Below, in pieces: positions 9,226 to 17,801 of a stretch of DNA of 64,000 nt. Below the pieces are notes generated by a model. The model made no database searches. It saw only the letters and a program-made list of their open reading frames with translations, and was not told the origin of the DNA. Source of the stretch: Pseudomonas viridiflava (GTDB lineage Bacteria; Pseudomonadota; Gammaproteobacteria; Pseudomonadales; Pseudomonadaceae). A program made the translations under genes and the position numbers. The first letter of the stretch is position 1; every line of letters begins with the position of its first letter. Where the stretch lies: positions 1 through 64,000 of the forward strand of contig NZ_RBTP01000011.1 of the NCBI RefSeq assembly GCF_003702045.1, given 5' to 3'.

Positions 9226-9368
9226 AGGTTCTTCCACGGAGACTGCGGCCAGAGGCAATTGCAAAACGTCAACGACGTAGCGACGGCAAAGGGCCGCATT
9301 ATATAGGCGTTGCGCCCTCGGTACAGTCTGTTTGTAAGATAGAAACAAGTAACTGGACTATTGGCATG

Positions 9369-10373
9369 TCATTGGCGCGCAAACTCGGCGAACTCGGCGA
9401 TAACCCGCTCAATGTCTACACGTGAAACATTCAGATGAGTCACCATCCGCAGGCGTGCCGCAGCGACGAGGTGGATACCGCGTTCAGCGAAGAATGCCTT
9501 GAGCGCGGCGGCCCGCTGCCCGATGTTCACGTACACCATATTGGTCTGCACAGGCTCAACGCTATAACCAAGCCCCGCCAGGCCTTCGGCAAGCAACTGC
9601 GCGTTGTGGTGATCGTCCGCCAGGCGTTCCACCTGATGGTCAAGCGCGTATAGACCGGCAGCCGCCAGCGAACCGGCCTGACGCATGCCGCCGCCCACCA
9701 TCTTGCGCAGTCGGCGCGCCTTGGCGATCAGCGCAGACGAGCCGCAAAGCACCGACCCCACAGGCGCACCGAGCCCTTTGGACAGGCAGATCGACACGGA
9801 ATCGAAATGGCGGGTAATCTCCCGCGCATCGACGCCCAACCTGACCGCCGCGTTGTACAACCGCGCCCCATCCAGATGCAGCGCCAGGCCTTTCTCCAGC
9901 GTCATGGCGCGGGCGGCAGCAAGGTAAGACAGCGGCAACACCTTGCCTTGCATTGTATTTTCCAGCGCCAGCAGCCGGGTGCGGGCGAAGTGAAAATCAT
10001 CGGCCTTGATCGCCTCGCTGACCTGCTGCAAGTCCAAAGAGCCATCGGCCTGCACATCCAGCGGCTGCGGCTGAATCGAACCCAGCACCGCAGCGCCGCC
10101 CCCTTCGTATTTGTAGGTGTGCGCCTGCTGGCCGACGATGTACTCGTCACCCCGCTCGCAGTGGGCCATCAGCGCAAGAAGATTGCTCATGGTTCCCGAT
10201 GGCACGAAGAGCCCGGCGGCAAAGCCAAGGCGCTCGGCCAGCGTGGCTTCCAGAAGATTGACTGTTGGGTCTTCCCCGTAAACATCATCGCCGACGGGCG
10301 CACGGGTCATGGCGTCGAGCATGCCAGCAGTCGGTAATGTCACGGTGTCACTGCGCAGATCGATGACGGTCAC
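9369..10373 (-). CDS. ltaE: Low-specificity L-threonine aldolase
   Basis: A 334-residue PLP enzyme that cleaves L-threonine/allo-threonine to glycine and acetaldehyde. It starts [11 protein letters not shown], which is typical of the family. [11 protein letters not shown] holds the PLP-contacting Asp, and the Schiff-base lysine is Lys199 in [13 protein letters not shown]. The start is GTG 10373 with GGGGAG about 8 bases upstream. Transcription is away from the FMN-riboswitch gene, so the 216-bp gap carries divergent promoters. The gene lies upstream of alaS but 143 bp away, so it may be a separate unit. Confidence 0.92.
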   Translation of the reverse strand: MTVIDLRSDTVTLPTAGMLDAMTRAPVGDDVYGEDPTVNLLEATLAERLGFAAGLFVPSGTMSNLLALMAHCERGDEYIVGQQAHTYKYEGGGAAVLGSIQPQPLDVQADGSLDLQQVSEAIKADDFHFARTRLLALENTMQGKVLPLSYLAAARAMTLEKGLALHLDGARLYNAAVRLGVDAREITRHFDSVSICLSKGLGAPVGSVLCGSSALIAKARRLRKMVGGGMRQAGSLAAAGLYALDHQVERLADDHHNAQLLAEGLAGLGYSVEPVQTNMVYVNIGQRAAALKAFFAERGIHLVAAARLRMVTHLNVSRVDIERVIAEFAEFARQ

Positions 10374-10589
10374 GAAAAAGCTCCCCTAGATATCGAAGGC
10401 TGATAATGCACACGCCCTCACGGTTGCAACAAGGCATTACTAAGGCCTTGCCACATGATAATCAACCCCGGAAAACCTCGACACGGCACTCCTTTATAAG
10501 GAAAAGGCAGGTCCACTGTACGAAAGTGTCCATGCATGATCCAAAAATGTGTGATAAAAATCCCGCGCCGGCCACGAAGTCGTCGGCAA

Positions 10590-10750
10590 CGTTCTCAGGG
10601 CGGGGCGTAATTCCCCACCGGCGGTAATGATGCGCAATGCGTCTAGCCCGCGAGCGCTTGAGGGTTGCAGCTAACGCCAGCGATTCTCAAGGTCAGCAGA
10701 CCCGGTGTGATTCCGGGGCCGACGGTCATAGTCCGGATGAAGAGAGAGCG
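10590..10750 (+). promoter_or_regulatory. FMN riboswitch (RFN element)
   Basis: The P1 helix CGTTCTC (10590-10596) pairs with GAGAGCG (10744-10750). Inside are the conserved RFN blocks AGGGCGGGGCGTAATTCCCC, ACCGGCGGTAATGA, CAGCAGACCCGGTGTGATTC and GGGCCGACGGTCATAGTCCG (each within 20 bases). It lies 129 bases before a lumazine synthase gene, so FMN should repress riboflavin-pathway expression here. Confidence 0.95.
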
Positions 10751-10776
10751 GGAGTGGCGTCTACAAGAACGTCTGC

Positions 10777-10813
10777 AAAACCCCATCTTGAACGACAACG
10801 CTCAAGCGGTTTT
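10777..10813 (+). promoter_or_regulatory. Possible riboswitch expression-platform hairpin
   Basis: Two nested stems, AAAACC/GGTTTT (10777-10782 with 10808-10813) and CTTGA/TCAAG (10787-10791 with 10802-10806), lie between the aptamer and the start codon. Short terminal Ts could make this a terminator or an antiterminator partner. The fold is asymmetric, so the assignment is tentative. Confidence 0.35.
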
Positions 10814-10879
10814 CCTACGCGACTAGAATCCCTTTCGATCCAAATGCCCTGTTTTTTCTATAAACAGGAGTCAGAACAC

Positions 10880-11392
10880 GTGCAACCTACTGCAATCGAT
10901 AGCAAAAGCAAAAGTCACCCGAACGAGCGCGTCGCGTTCATTCAAGCCTGCTGGCACAAAGAAATCGTCGACCAGAGCCGTAAAGGTTTTGTTGCCGAGA
11001 TGGCCAACCACGGTTACGCCGAAAGCGATATCGACTTCTTTGAAGTCGGCGGCGCTTTCGAGATTCCACTGCACGCCAAACTGCTGGCCAATTCGGGCCG
11101 TTACGCCGGTATCGTTGGCGCCGCACTGGTGGTGGACGGCGGTATCTATCGCCACGAGTTCGTCGCGCAGACCGTGGTCAGCGCACTGATGCAAGTTCAG
11201 TTGGAAACCGAAGTGCCGGTATTCTCGGTGGTGCTGACGCCGCATCACTTCCATGCCGGTGAAGAGCATCAGAAATTCTTCTTCGATCACTTCGTGCATA
11301 AAGGCGAAGAAGCGGCCAAGACCTGCGCCGACACCTTGAGCAAGGTGCGTGCCCTGCGTCGTCATGAGCTTCAGCAAAAAGCCGCTCGCTAA
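10880..11392 (+). CDS. ribH: 6,7-dimethyl-8-ribityllumazine synthase, type II (RibH2-like)
   Basis: A 170-residue enzyme that joins 5-amino-6-ribitylaminouracil with dihydroxybutanone phosphate in riboflavin synthesis. Conserved stretches are AFIQACWHKEIVDQSRKGF, FFEVGGAFEIPLHAKLLA, VGAALVVDGGIYRHEFVA and VPVFSVVLTPHHFH. The last includes the His-rich active-site loop. These resemble the decameric Brucella RibH2 more than the usual icosahedral RibH. The start is GTG 10880 with AGGAG about 9 bases upstream. An in-frame extension back into the riboswitch is not coding. The FMN riboswitch immediately upstream supports the role. Confidence 0.92.
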   Translation: MQPTAIDSKSKSHPNERVAFIQACWHKEIVDQSRKGFVAEMANHGYAESDIDFFEVGGAFEIPLHAKLLANSGRYAGIVGAALVVDGGIYRHEFVAQTVVSALMQVQLETEVPVFSVVLTPHHFHAGEEHQKFFFDHFVHKGEEAAKTCADTLSKVRALRRHELQQKAAR

Positions 11393-11452
11393 CCGTCTCA
11401 AAGACAGGCTGTGCTGACCGCCCCGCGTTCAGACGCAGCCTTGTCTACCTGA

Positions 11453-11866
11453 TCAAAAGTCTACTTTGCCACGCCCCGCCTTGATCGAGCCACGCTTGCT
11501 TTTGGACTCCAGCCTGCGCGTCTTGGAACCCAGGGTTGGCCGCGTCGGCCTGCGCTTTTTCTCGACCTTCGCCGCATTGACGATCAGCTCGCTCAATCGC
11601 AATAACGCATCGGCACGATTCTGCTCCTGCGTGCGGTATTGCTGCGCCTTGATCACGATCACGCCATCGCTGGTAATCCGACTGTCGCTCAGCGCCAGCA
11701 GCCGCTCTTTGTAAAAAGGTGGCAACGAGGACGCGTGAATGTCGAAACGCAGATGCATGGCACTGGACACCTTGTTGACGTTCTGCCCACCTGCGCCTTG
11801 GGCGCGAATGGCGGTCAACTCGATCTCGGCGTCCGGCAAATGAACGGTGTTGGAAATCACCAGCAT
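11453..11866 (-). CDS. arfB: Ribosome-rescue peptidyl-tRNA hydrolase ArfB (YaeJ)
   Basis: A 137-residue release-factor-like protein that frees stalled ribosomes lacking a stop codon. GGQ (residues 26-28, in [13 protein letters not shown]) is the catalytic motif. The C-terminal tail is highly basic ([32 protein letters not shown]), as needed to enter the empty mRNA channel. No stop-codon-recognition domain is present, unlike RF1/RF2. The length matches E. coli YaeJ (140 aa). Confidence 0.93.
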   Translation of the reverse strand: MLVISNTVHLPDAEIELTAIRAQGAGGQNVNKVSSAMHLRFDIHASSLPPFYKERLLALSDSRITSDGVIVIKAQQYRTQEQNRADALLRLSELIVNAAKVEKKRRPTRPTLGSKTRRLESKSKRGSIKAGRGKVDF

Positions 11867-11937
11867 GGATACATCTACGCAAAAACGGTATGGACGCCAA
11901 GGATACGCCGCCTGCGGCCACCTTGCATGGGCCGCAT

Positions 11938-11969
11938 AAAAAACCCGGCCTCATGAGCCGGGTTCTTTA
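11938..11969 (-). terminator. Rho-independent terminator after the AroP-like permease
   Basis: AACCCGGC (11942-11949) pairs with GCCGGGTT (11957-11964). On the minus strand the stem is followed by six Ts. It lies 12 bp past the permease stop. Confidence 0.85.
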
Positions 11970-11981
11970 AGGATGAATCGT

Positions 11982-13388
11982 CTACTTGACGGCTGCGGAC
12001 ACCATCAAATCGCGCCGGCTCTTGATCCGGTAGCAAAGCCACATCGCTGCCAACCAGACCGGTATCGCGTAGACCGATATCTGAATCCCGGGAATCATCA
12101 GCATGATGCCCAGGATGAACACCACAAACGCCAGGCAAACATAGTTGCCGTACGGATACCACAGCGCCTTGAACAGCGGGACCTGCTGCGTACGGTTGAG
12201 GTGCTGACGGAATTTCAGGTGTGAGTAGCTGATCATCGCCCAGTTGATCACCAGCGTGGCCACCACCAGCGACATCAACAGTTCCAGTGCATGCTGTGGA
12301 ACGAAGTAGTTGAGCAGCACTGCCACCAAGGTCACCGCAGCCGAGGCGAAGATCGCCTTGACCGGCACGCCACGCTTATCGACCTGCGCCAGCGCTTTGG
12401 GCGCGTCGCCCTGCTCCGCCATGCCGACCAGCATGCGGCTGTTGCAGTAGGTGCCGCTGTTGTAGACCGACAAGGCTGCGGTCAGTACCACGAAATTGAG
12501 AATATGCGCGGCCGTGTCACTGCCCAGCATGGAGAAAACCTGCACGAACGGACTGCCGCTGTACGAATCCCCCGAAGCGTTGAGGCTGGTCAGCAGGCTG
12601 TCCCACGGTGTCAGCGAGAGCAGCACCACCAGTGCGCCGATGTAGAAAATCAGGATGCGGTAGATGACCTGATTGATGGCTTTCGGGATGACTGTTTTCG
12701 GCTGCTCGGCCTCGGCAGCGGTGAAACCGAGCATTTCCAGCCCGCCGAAGGAGAACATGATAATCGCCAGTGCCATCACTAGCCCGCTGACGCCATTGGG
12801 GAAAAACCCGCCATGCTCCCAAAGGTTGCTGACAGACGCCTGCGGTCCGCCGCTGCCACTGACCAGCATGTAGCTGCCCAGCGCGATCATGCCGATGATC
12901 GCGACCACCTTGATAATCGCGAACCAGAATTCGGTTTCACCGAACACTTTGACGTTCGCCAGGTTGATGACGTTAATAAGCACGAAGAAGACTGCCGCCG
13001 ACACCCAGCTGGGAATATCGGGCAACCAGTAATGGATGTATTTGCCGACTGCCGTCAGCTCCGACATCCCGACCAGGATGTACAGCAGCCAGCAGTTCCA
13101 GCCGGACAGAAAGCCTGCAAAGCCGCCCCAGTAACTGTGTGCGAAATGGCTGAACGAGCCCGCCACCGGCTCTTCGACAATCATCTCACCGAGCTGGCGC
13201 ATGATCATGAAGGCGATGAAGCCGCAAATCGCATAACCGAGAATCATCGACGGTCCCGCCGATTTCAAAACACCGGCCGAACCGAGAAACAGGCCAGTAC
13301 CGATAGCGCCGCCGAGGGCGATCAGCTGGATGTGCCGATTCTTCAGGCCACGTTTCAACTCGCCTGAGGTTGAGGGATGTTCACTCAT
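11982..13388 (-). CDS. Amino-acid permease of the AAT (AroP-like) family
   Basis: A 468-residue APC-superfamily inner-membrane importer with about twelve hydrophobic segments. The N-terminus GLKNRHIQLIALGGAIGTGL is the AAT signature, followed by LGEMIVEEPVAGSFSHFAHS and FSFGGLEMLGFTAAEAEQP. The overall pattern resembles E. coli AroP/PheP, so aromatic amino acids are plausible, but GABA or proline permeases of the same family cannot be excluded. ATG 13388 begins MSEHPSTSGELKRGL. The gene is alone, with its own downstream terminator and a 293-bp upstream gap before rluB. Confidence 0.8.
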   Translation of the reverse strand: MSEHPSTSGELKRGLKNRHIQLIALGGAIGTGLFLGSAGVLKSAGPSMILGYAICGFIAFMIMRQLGEMIVEEPVAGSFSHFAHSYWGGFAGFLSGWNCWLLYILVGMSELTAVGKYIHYWLPDIPSWVSAAVFFVLINVINLANVKVFGETEFWFAIIKVVAIIGMIALGSYMLVSGSGGPQASVSNLWEHGGFFPNGVSGLVMALAIIMFSFGGLEMLGFTAAEAEQPKTVIPKAINQVIYRILIFYIGALVVLLSLTPWDSLLTSLNASGDSYSGSPFVQVFSMLGSDTAAHILNFVVLTAALSVYNSGTYCNSRMLVGMAEQGDAPKALAQVDKRGVPVKAIFASAAVTLVAVLLNYFVPQHALELLMSLVVATLVINWAMISYSHLKFRQHLNRTQQVPLFKALWYPYGNYVCLAFVVFILGIMLMIPGIQISVYAIPVWLAAMWLCYRIKSRRDLMVSAAVK

Positions 13389-13616
13389 TCAATAGCCACC
13401 TGATTGTTCTTGTTCTGTGACGGATAGGACCCGTTGCGCTCGTGGCGTAACAGAATGCAGCCCCCAGGACGGGTAGCCCTGAGCGTTTTCATGCAGCAGT
13501 GATTCACAGAAAAAAGCGCGGCATTGTACACCGGCCTCCAGATCAGGGTTAAAAGAGACGGGAAGGCGTGGCAGGTCGTGATTCAAATCGTTTCCCACAC
13601 TAAAAACAGCCGGAAA

Positions 13617-13650
13617 CAGAAACGCCAGCCGCGATGGGCTGGCGTTTCTG
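13617..13650 (-). terminator. Terminator downstream of rluB
   Basis: A perfect 14-bp stem, CAGAAACGCCAGCC (13617-13630) with GGCTGGCGTTTCTG (13637-13650), loop of six bases. It lies 32 bp after the rluB stop, and T-rich sequence flanks it on the plus side as well. Confidence 0.8.
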
Positions 13651-13681
13651 TTTATTTACACGCCTTGCTCACACCCCACAA

Positions 13682-14905
13682 TTACTGTGGCTTGCGACGA
13701 CCGAAGCCTGGGCGCTGGCCCGAGCCTGCCGGTGGACCACGACGCTTGCCTGACGGCGCATCTTCGTCAACCAGCTTGATGCCGGCCCGCTTGGGCGCCG
13801 GTTTGGCCGGACGCTTGTTCATGTCGCTCGGGCGCTCGGCCACCGGCGTACCACGGCTGTTGTCGGCCGGACGCGGCGAGCGCGAACCTGGCTTGCCGGA
13901 GTCCTTGCGCGGCGATGGACGCTGGGTCGAATCGCCACGCGGACGATCGCGATCGCTGCCGGTAATTTGCGGCTGACGTTGCGCACGCTCGCTGGACGTC
14001 GATGCACCAGCAGCCGGGCGCACGGTACGAACGCGCTCGCCTTTGCCCAGCGGGCGGGACGATTGACGCTGCAGACGCTCCAGTTTTTCCTTGGTCTTGG
14101 CATTCATCTGCGGCTGGGCCACAGGTGTCAGGCCGACTTCGGCTGCCAGGATGTCGACTTCGTACTGGCTCATTTCGCGCCAGCGGCCCATCGGCAGGTC
14201 AGAGTTCAGGAACACCGGCCCATAACGCACGCGCTTCAGGCGGCTGACCACCAGACCCTGGGACTCCCAGAGACGACGCACTTCACGGTTACGGCCTTCC
14301 ATCACCACGCAGTGATACCAGTGGTTGAAGCCTTCACCGCCCGGAGCCTGTTGTATGTCGGTGAAACGCGCAGGACCGTCTTCGAGGACGACGCCTGTCT
14401 TGAGGCGCTCCAGCATCTCGTCATCGACTTCGCCACGTACGCGTACGGCGTATTCACGGTCCATTTCGAACGAGGGGTGCATCAAACGGTTGGCCAACTC
14501 ACCGTCGGTTGTGAACATCAGCAGACCGGTGGTGTTGATGTCCAGACGACCGATATTGATCCAGCGGCCTTCTTTCGGGCGCGGCAGGCGATCAAACACG
14601 GTCGGACGGCCTTCAGGGTCGTCACGGGTGCAGATTTCACCGTCCGGCTTGTTGTACATGATGACGCGGCGAACCGTTTCGGCGGCCTCTTCGCGCTTGA
14701 TCACACGGCCGTCGACGCTGATGGCGTCGTGCAGGTCAACACGCTGACCGAGGGTCGCGTCCTTGCCGTTGACCTTGATGCGGCCCTGGGTGATCCAGGC
14801 CTCTACGTCACGGCGCGAGCCCACGCCAATGCGCGCCAGAACCTTCTGCAGCTTTTCGCCTGCGGGTCCGATTTCCTGGCTGTCCTGCTTGTCTTTTTCA
14901 CTCAT
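13682..14905 (-). CDS. rluB: 23S rRNA pseudouridine(2605) synthase
   Basis: A 407-residue RluB/RsuA-family enzyme. The N-terminal S4 RNA-binding domain (EKLQKVLARIGVGSRRDVEA) precedes the catalytic domain. Asp122 in GRLDINTTGLL is the catalytic residue, and EGRNREVRRL follows. After residue ~280 comes a long low-complexity Arg/Pro/Gly/Ser-rich tail (RPLGKGERVRT ... RRGPPAGSGQRPGFGRR) that probably gives extra RNA affinity. Such tails are common in pseudomonad RluB. ATG 14905 follows GGGAGG. A terminator lies 32 bp past the stop. Confidence 0.93.
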   Translation of the reverse strand: MSEKDKQDSQEIGPAGEKLQKVLARIGVGSRRDVEAWITQGRIKVNGKDATLGQRVDLHDAISVDGRVIKREEAAETVRRVIMYNKPDGEICTRDDPEGRPTVFDRLPRPKEGRWINIGRLDINTTGLLMFTTDGELANRLMHPSFEMDREYAVRVRGEVDDEMLERLKTGVVLEDGPARFTDIQQAPGGEGFNHWYHCVVMEGRNREVRRLWESQGLVVSRLKRVRYGPVFLNSDLPMGRWREMSQYEVDILAAEVGLTPVAQPQMNAKTKEKLERLQRQSSRPLGKGERVRTVRPAAGASTSSERAQRQPQITGSDRDRPRGDSTQRPSPRKDSGKPGSRSPRPADNSRGTPVAERPSDMNKRPAKPAPKRAGIKLVDEDAPSGKRRGPPAGSGQRPGFGRRKPQ

Positions 14906-15088
14906 CTGGGCACCTCCCGGTGTGTCGAATCAGGGCTGACCGAGAACCGGCAAGACCTGTGCCCGGCACGCTGTGGATAGCGGCAAGGCGAAATACTTGA
15001 AGCCCTGGCGAAGGGTTATCGCCGAGGGTCGGCCATCATACGCTGATGCGGCGGGTTACGCACTCGATGCGCAGCGCAATTGGCCGGA

Positions 15089-15280
15089 TCACTTCTTCTT
15101 TTTGCGACCGCCGGTCTTGAGCTTCGCCAGCCGCTTGGCCGACTCGGTCAACACCTCTCGTTTTTCATCCTTCTCCAGCTTCTTCCAGGCCTTGATTTCC
15201 CGCTTGCTGCGACCGCATCCCAGGCAAATGTCTTCATCGAACTTGCACAGGCTGATACAGGGGTTCTTGGTTGAACTCAT
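15089..15280 (-). CDS. DUF1289 domain-containing small zinc-type protein
   Basis: A 63-residue protein. CISLCKFDEDICLGCGRS carries four cysteines spaced as in DUF1289, probably binding a metal. Then comes EIKAWKKL, typical of the family, and a lysine-rich C-terminus (KTGGRKKKK). The ATG at 15280 is the natural start. An upstream TTG adds three residues only. The molecular role is unknown to me. Confidence 0.8.
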   Translation of the reverse strand: MSSTKNPCISLCKFDEDICLGCGRSKREIKAWKKLEKDEKREVLTESAKRLAKLKTGGRKKKK

Positions 15281-15470
15281 GGACAGCAACTCTCATGGGG
15301 AAGGTGACTGAACGTGTGACCGCAGGCGGGGGGATGAATTCGAACTGATGGCAGATACAGAAATTCGTTTCGTGGCAGCAGACCTGTCCGCGAATGCAGC
15401 ACTTCAGCCACTGCATCTTCGTCGCATGGACCGGCCTTTCGCGGACAGTCCACTCCCACGACGGCCGATG

Positions 15471-15515
15471 CTTGCTGCGCGACAGCGCTACGTCGAAGAC
15501 GTGGTGGGGCCTCCC
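15471..15515 (+). repeat. REP-like repeat, copy A
   Basis: A ~45-bp element starting TTGCTGCGCGACAGCGC and ending GGGGCCTCCC. Internal dyads are GCTGCGCGACAGC and TACGTCGAAGACGT. It matches copy C (39694-39741, inverted) at all but about four of 43 bases, and a more degenerate copy B at 25327-25370. It lies between scpB and the DUF1289 gene. Confidence 0.75.
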
Positions 15516-15545
15516 GCCGATAGCTGAGCGTCGTACACCAGGCAG

Positions 15546-16325
15546 TCAGTCAGCCTTAGGGCCTTGATCAGGCTCTTCTTCATCAGCCGATTCAGGCTCA
15601 GCCCGCAGCAGGTCGTCGAAATCGGTCTTGAGCCCCTGCTCCATCGAGTCCAGTTCGACCAGCAAGCTGCGGAAGCTGGTTTCGTCACGCGGCGGCTCCG
15701 GCGCCTCGTCGACATCCAGGCTGGCATCGGCCAATGCCTGAAGGTGGGCCGGTACCGGGGCGTCTTCGAAGTCCAGTTCCGGCTCGGTTTCCATTTCGCG
15801 CAGATCGGCCAGCGGTGGCAGTTCGTCGAGGCTTTTGAGGTTGAAATGATCAAGAAAGCCTTTGGTGGTGGCGAACATGGCTGGTTTGCCCGGCACATCG
15901 CGGTAGCCCACCACGCGGATCCACTCGCGCTCCATCAGCGTCTTGACGATGTGGCTGTTGACCGCCACGCCACGCACATCCTCGATCTCGCCACGGGTGA
16001 TCGGCTGGCGATAGGCGACCAGTGCCAGGGTTTCCAGCATGGCGCGGGAATAACGCTGCGGCCGCTCTTCCCACAAGCGCCCTACCCAGGGTGAGAATTT
16101 GTCACGGATTTGCAGACGATAACCGGACGCGACTTCCTTGAGTTCAAAGGCCCGGCCGTCACAGGACTTGCGCAGTATGTCCAGGGCCTTCTTGAAGATT
16201 GGCGGCTCAGGGCGCTCGCCCTCTTCAAACAACTCATACAACCGGTCGAGCGTCTGCGGCTTTCCAGAAGCCAGCAGAAACGCTTCAAGCAGTGGGGCCA
16301 GTTCACGGGGTTCGTTGAGGTTCAT
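15546..16325 (-). CDS. scpB: Segregation and condensation protein B
   Basis: A 259-residue winged-helix partner of ScpA and SMC in chromosome condensation. The core ASGKPQTLDRLYELF, LVAYRQPITRGEIEDVRGV and HIVKTLMEREWIRVVGYRD matches ScpB, as does FATTKGFLDHF. Beyond residue ~185 the protein has a long acidic tail (ETEPELDFEDAPVP, ending EEEPDQGPKAD) that makes it longer than the usual ~190-200 residues. Only 15 bp separate it from scpA, so translation is probably coupled. Confidence 0.95.
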   Translation of the reverse strand: MNLNEPRELAPLLEAFLLASGKPQTLDRLYELFEEGERPEPPIFKKALDILRKSCDGRAFELKEVASGYRLQIRDKFSPWVGRLWEERPQRYSRAMLETLALVAYRQPITRGEIEDVRGVAVNSHIVKTLMEREWIRVVGYRDVPGKPAMFATTKGFLDHFNLKSLDELPPLADLREMETEPELDFEDAPVPAHLQALADASLDVDEAPEPPRDETSFRSLLVELDSMEQGLKTDFDDLLRAEPESADEEEPDQGPKAD

Positions 16326-16340
16326 GGGTGTGCTCTGGCT

Positions 16341-17159
16341 CTACTCGGCTCGCGCCCGGACATGGATCGCCGCAAACGGCTCGTTTTGGACCAGCTCGAC
16401 CAGCGACTCCTTGACCAGCTCCAGCACGGCCATGAACGTCACCACCACACCGAGCCGCCCTTCCTCGGCGGTGAACAGCTCGGCGAACGGCACGAACCCG
16501 CCGCCTTTGAGGCGCTCCAGCACATCACTCATGCGCTCACGCGTGGACAGGGCTTCGCGACTTACCTGATGGCTCTCGAACATGTCGCCACGGTGCAGGA
16601 CCTCCGCCATCGACATCAGTACCTCTTCAAGGCTGACATCCGGCAACAGCTTGCGCGCACGGGCTTCTGGCGCGTCGAGCTTCGGCACGATGACGTCGCG
16701 GCCTACCCGCTTCAGGCCATCGATGCCTTCGGCCGCTGCCTTGAAGCGTTCGTACTCTTGCAGACGACGAATCAGCTCGGCACGCGGGTCGCCTTCCTCT
16801 TCTTCGACTTCAGCCGAGCGTGGCAGCAGCATGCGCGACTTGATCTCGGCGAGCATGGCCGCCATCACCAGGTACTCGGCCGCCAGCTCCAGGCGCACGG
16901 TCTTCATGAGCTCAACGTAACCCATGTATTGCTTGGTGATTTCCGCTACCGGGATGTCGAGGATGTCGATGTTCTGTTTGCGGATCAGGTACAGCAGCAG
17001 GTCGAGCGGGCCCTCGAACGCCTCAAGAAAGACTTCCAGCGCGTCCGGTGGAATGTAAAGGTCCAGGGGCATTTGCGTGAGCGCCTGCCCATAGATCAGC
17101 GCAAACGGCAGCTCCTGCTGGGCGTCGGCCTGACTGTCCACCGTTTCCACGATTGTCAT
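16341..17159 (-). CDS. scpA: Segregation and condensation protein A
   Basis: A 272-residue kleisin subunit of the SMC-ScpAB condensin. FEGPLDLLLYLIRKQNIDI is the family signature and binds the SMC neck. AAEYLVMAAMLAEIKSRMLL follows. The C-terminal winged helix (VVVTFMAVLELVKESLVEL) binds the SMC cap. The upstream gene ends in TAA overlapping this ATG (TAATG), indicating translational coupling within the rnm-yciO-scpA-scpB operon. Confidence 0.95.
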   Translation of the reverse strand: MTIVETVDSQADAQQELPFALIYGQALTQMPLDLYIPPDALEVFLEAFEGPLDLLLYLIRKQNIDILDIPVAEITKQYMGYVELMKTVRLELAAEYLVMAAMLAEIKSRMLLPRSAEVEEEEGDPRAELIRRLQEYERFKAAAEGIDGLKRVGRDVIVPKLDAPEARARKLLPDVSLEEVLMSMAEVLHRGDMFESHQVSREALSTRERMSDVLERLKGGGFVPFAELFTAEEGRLGVVVTFMAVLELVKESLVELVQNEPFAAIHVRARAE

Positions 17160-17788
17160 TACGCGTCTTCACCAAACGGCGTCGGGTCGCCGCAACCGAC
17201 ACGAATCACCTGCGGCTCGCCTTCGGACAGGTTGATGACCGTGGACGCGGAGATACCACCGATGCCGCCATCGATGATCAGGTCCACCTGATGCTCGAGC
17301 ATCTGGCGCATTTCGTAGGGGTCGCTCAGCGGCACGGTGTCGCCCGGCATGATCAGGCTGACGCTCATCAGCGGCTCGCCCAGTTGCTCAAGCAACGCTT
17401 GGGCAATCGGATGACTGGGCACACGCAGACCGATGGTGCGGCGCTTGGGGTGCAGCACCAGCCGTGGCACTTCGCGGGTTGCGTTCAGGATGAAGGTGTA
17501 AGGGCCGGGGGTATGGGCTTTCAGCGCACGGAAAGCGCCGGTGTCGACCTTGGCAAACAGCCCCAACTGCGAGAGGTCGCAGCACATCAGCGTGAAGTTG
17601 TGTTTGTCGTCCAACTGACGCAGACGGCGGATACGCTCGATGGCGCTCTTGTCGCCAATCTGGCAACCCAGCGCATAGGACGAATCTGTCGGGTACACCA
17701 CCAGCCCGCCGGCCTTGATGATTTCCGCAGCCTGTTTGATCAGGCGCGGCTGCGGGTTCTCCGGGTGGACCTGGAAAAATTGACTCAC
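17159..17788 (-). CDS. yciO: YciO/Sua5-family threonylcarbamoyl-AMP synthase-like protein
   Basis: A 209-residue protein of the YrdC/Sua5/YciO fold. The nucleotide-binding signature is present (VVYPTDSSYALGCQIGDKSA, then RIRRLRQLDDKHNFTLMC), with PGPYTFIL and RTIGLRVPSHPIA further on. In the context of rnm and scpA it is YciO and not TsaC. True tRNA t6A activity is therefore uncertain. The start is GTG 17788 (AGGAAG upstream); a longer ORF to 18073 overlaps rnm and is rejected. Confidence 0.88.
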   Translation of the reverse strand: MSQFFQVHPENPQPRLIKQAAEIIKAGGLVVYPTDSSYALGCQIGDKSAIERIRRLRQLDDKHNFTLMCCDLSQLGLFAKVDTGAFRALKAHTPGPYTFILNATREVPRLVLHPKRRTIGLRVPSHPIAQALLEQLGEPLMSVSLIMPGDTVPLSDPYEMRQMLEHQVDLIIDGGIGGISASTVINLSEGEPQVIRVGCGDPTPFGEDA

Positions 17789-17801
17789 GGTAACTTCCTG
17801 T

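Noticed and set aside
7219..9306. 695-codon open frame on the plus strand
   Set aside because: Antisense to alaS. High GC leaves the opposite frame open; no family-like content or ribosome site.
16110..17291. 393-codon open frame on the plus strand
   Set aside because: Antisense to scpB/scpA, which carry clear family motifs.
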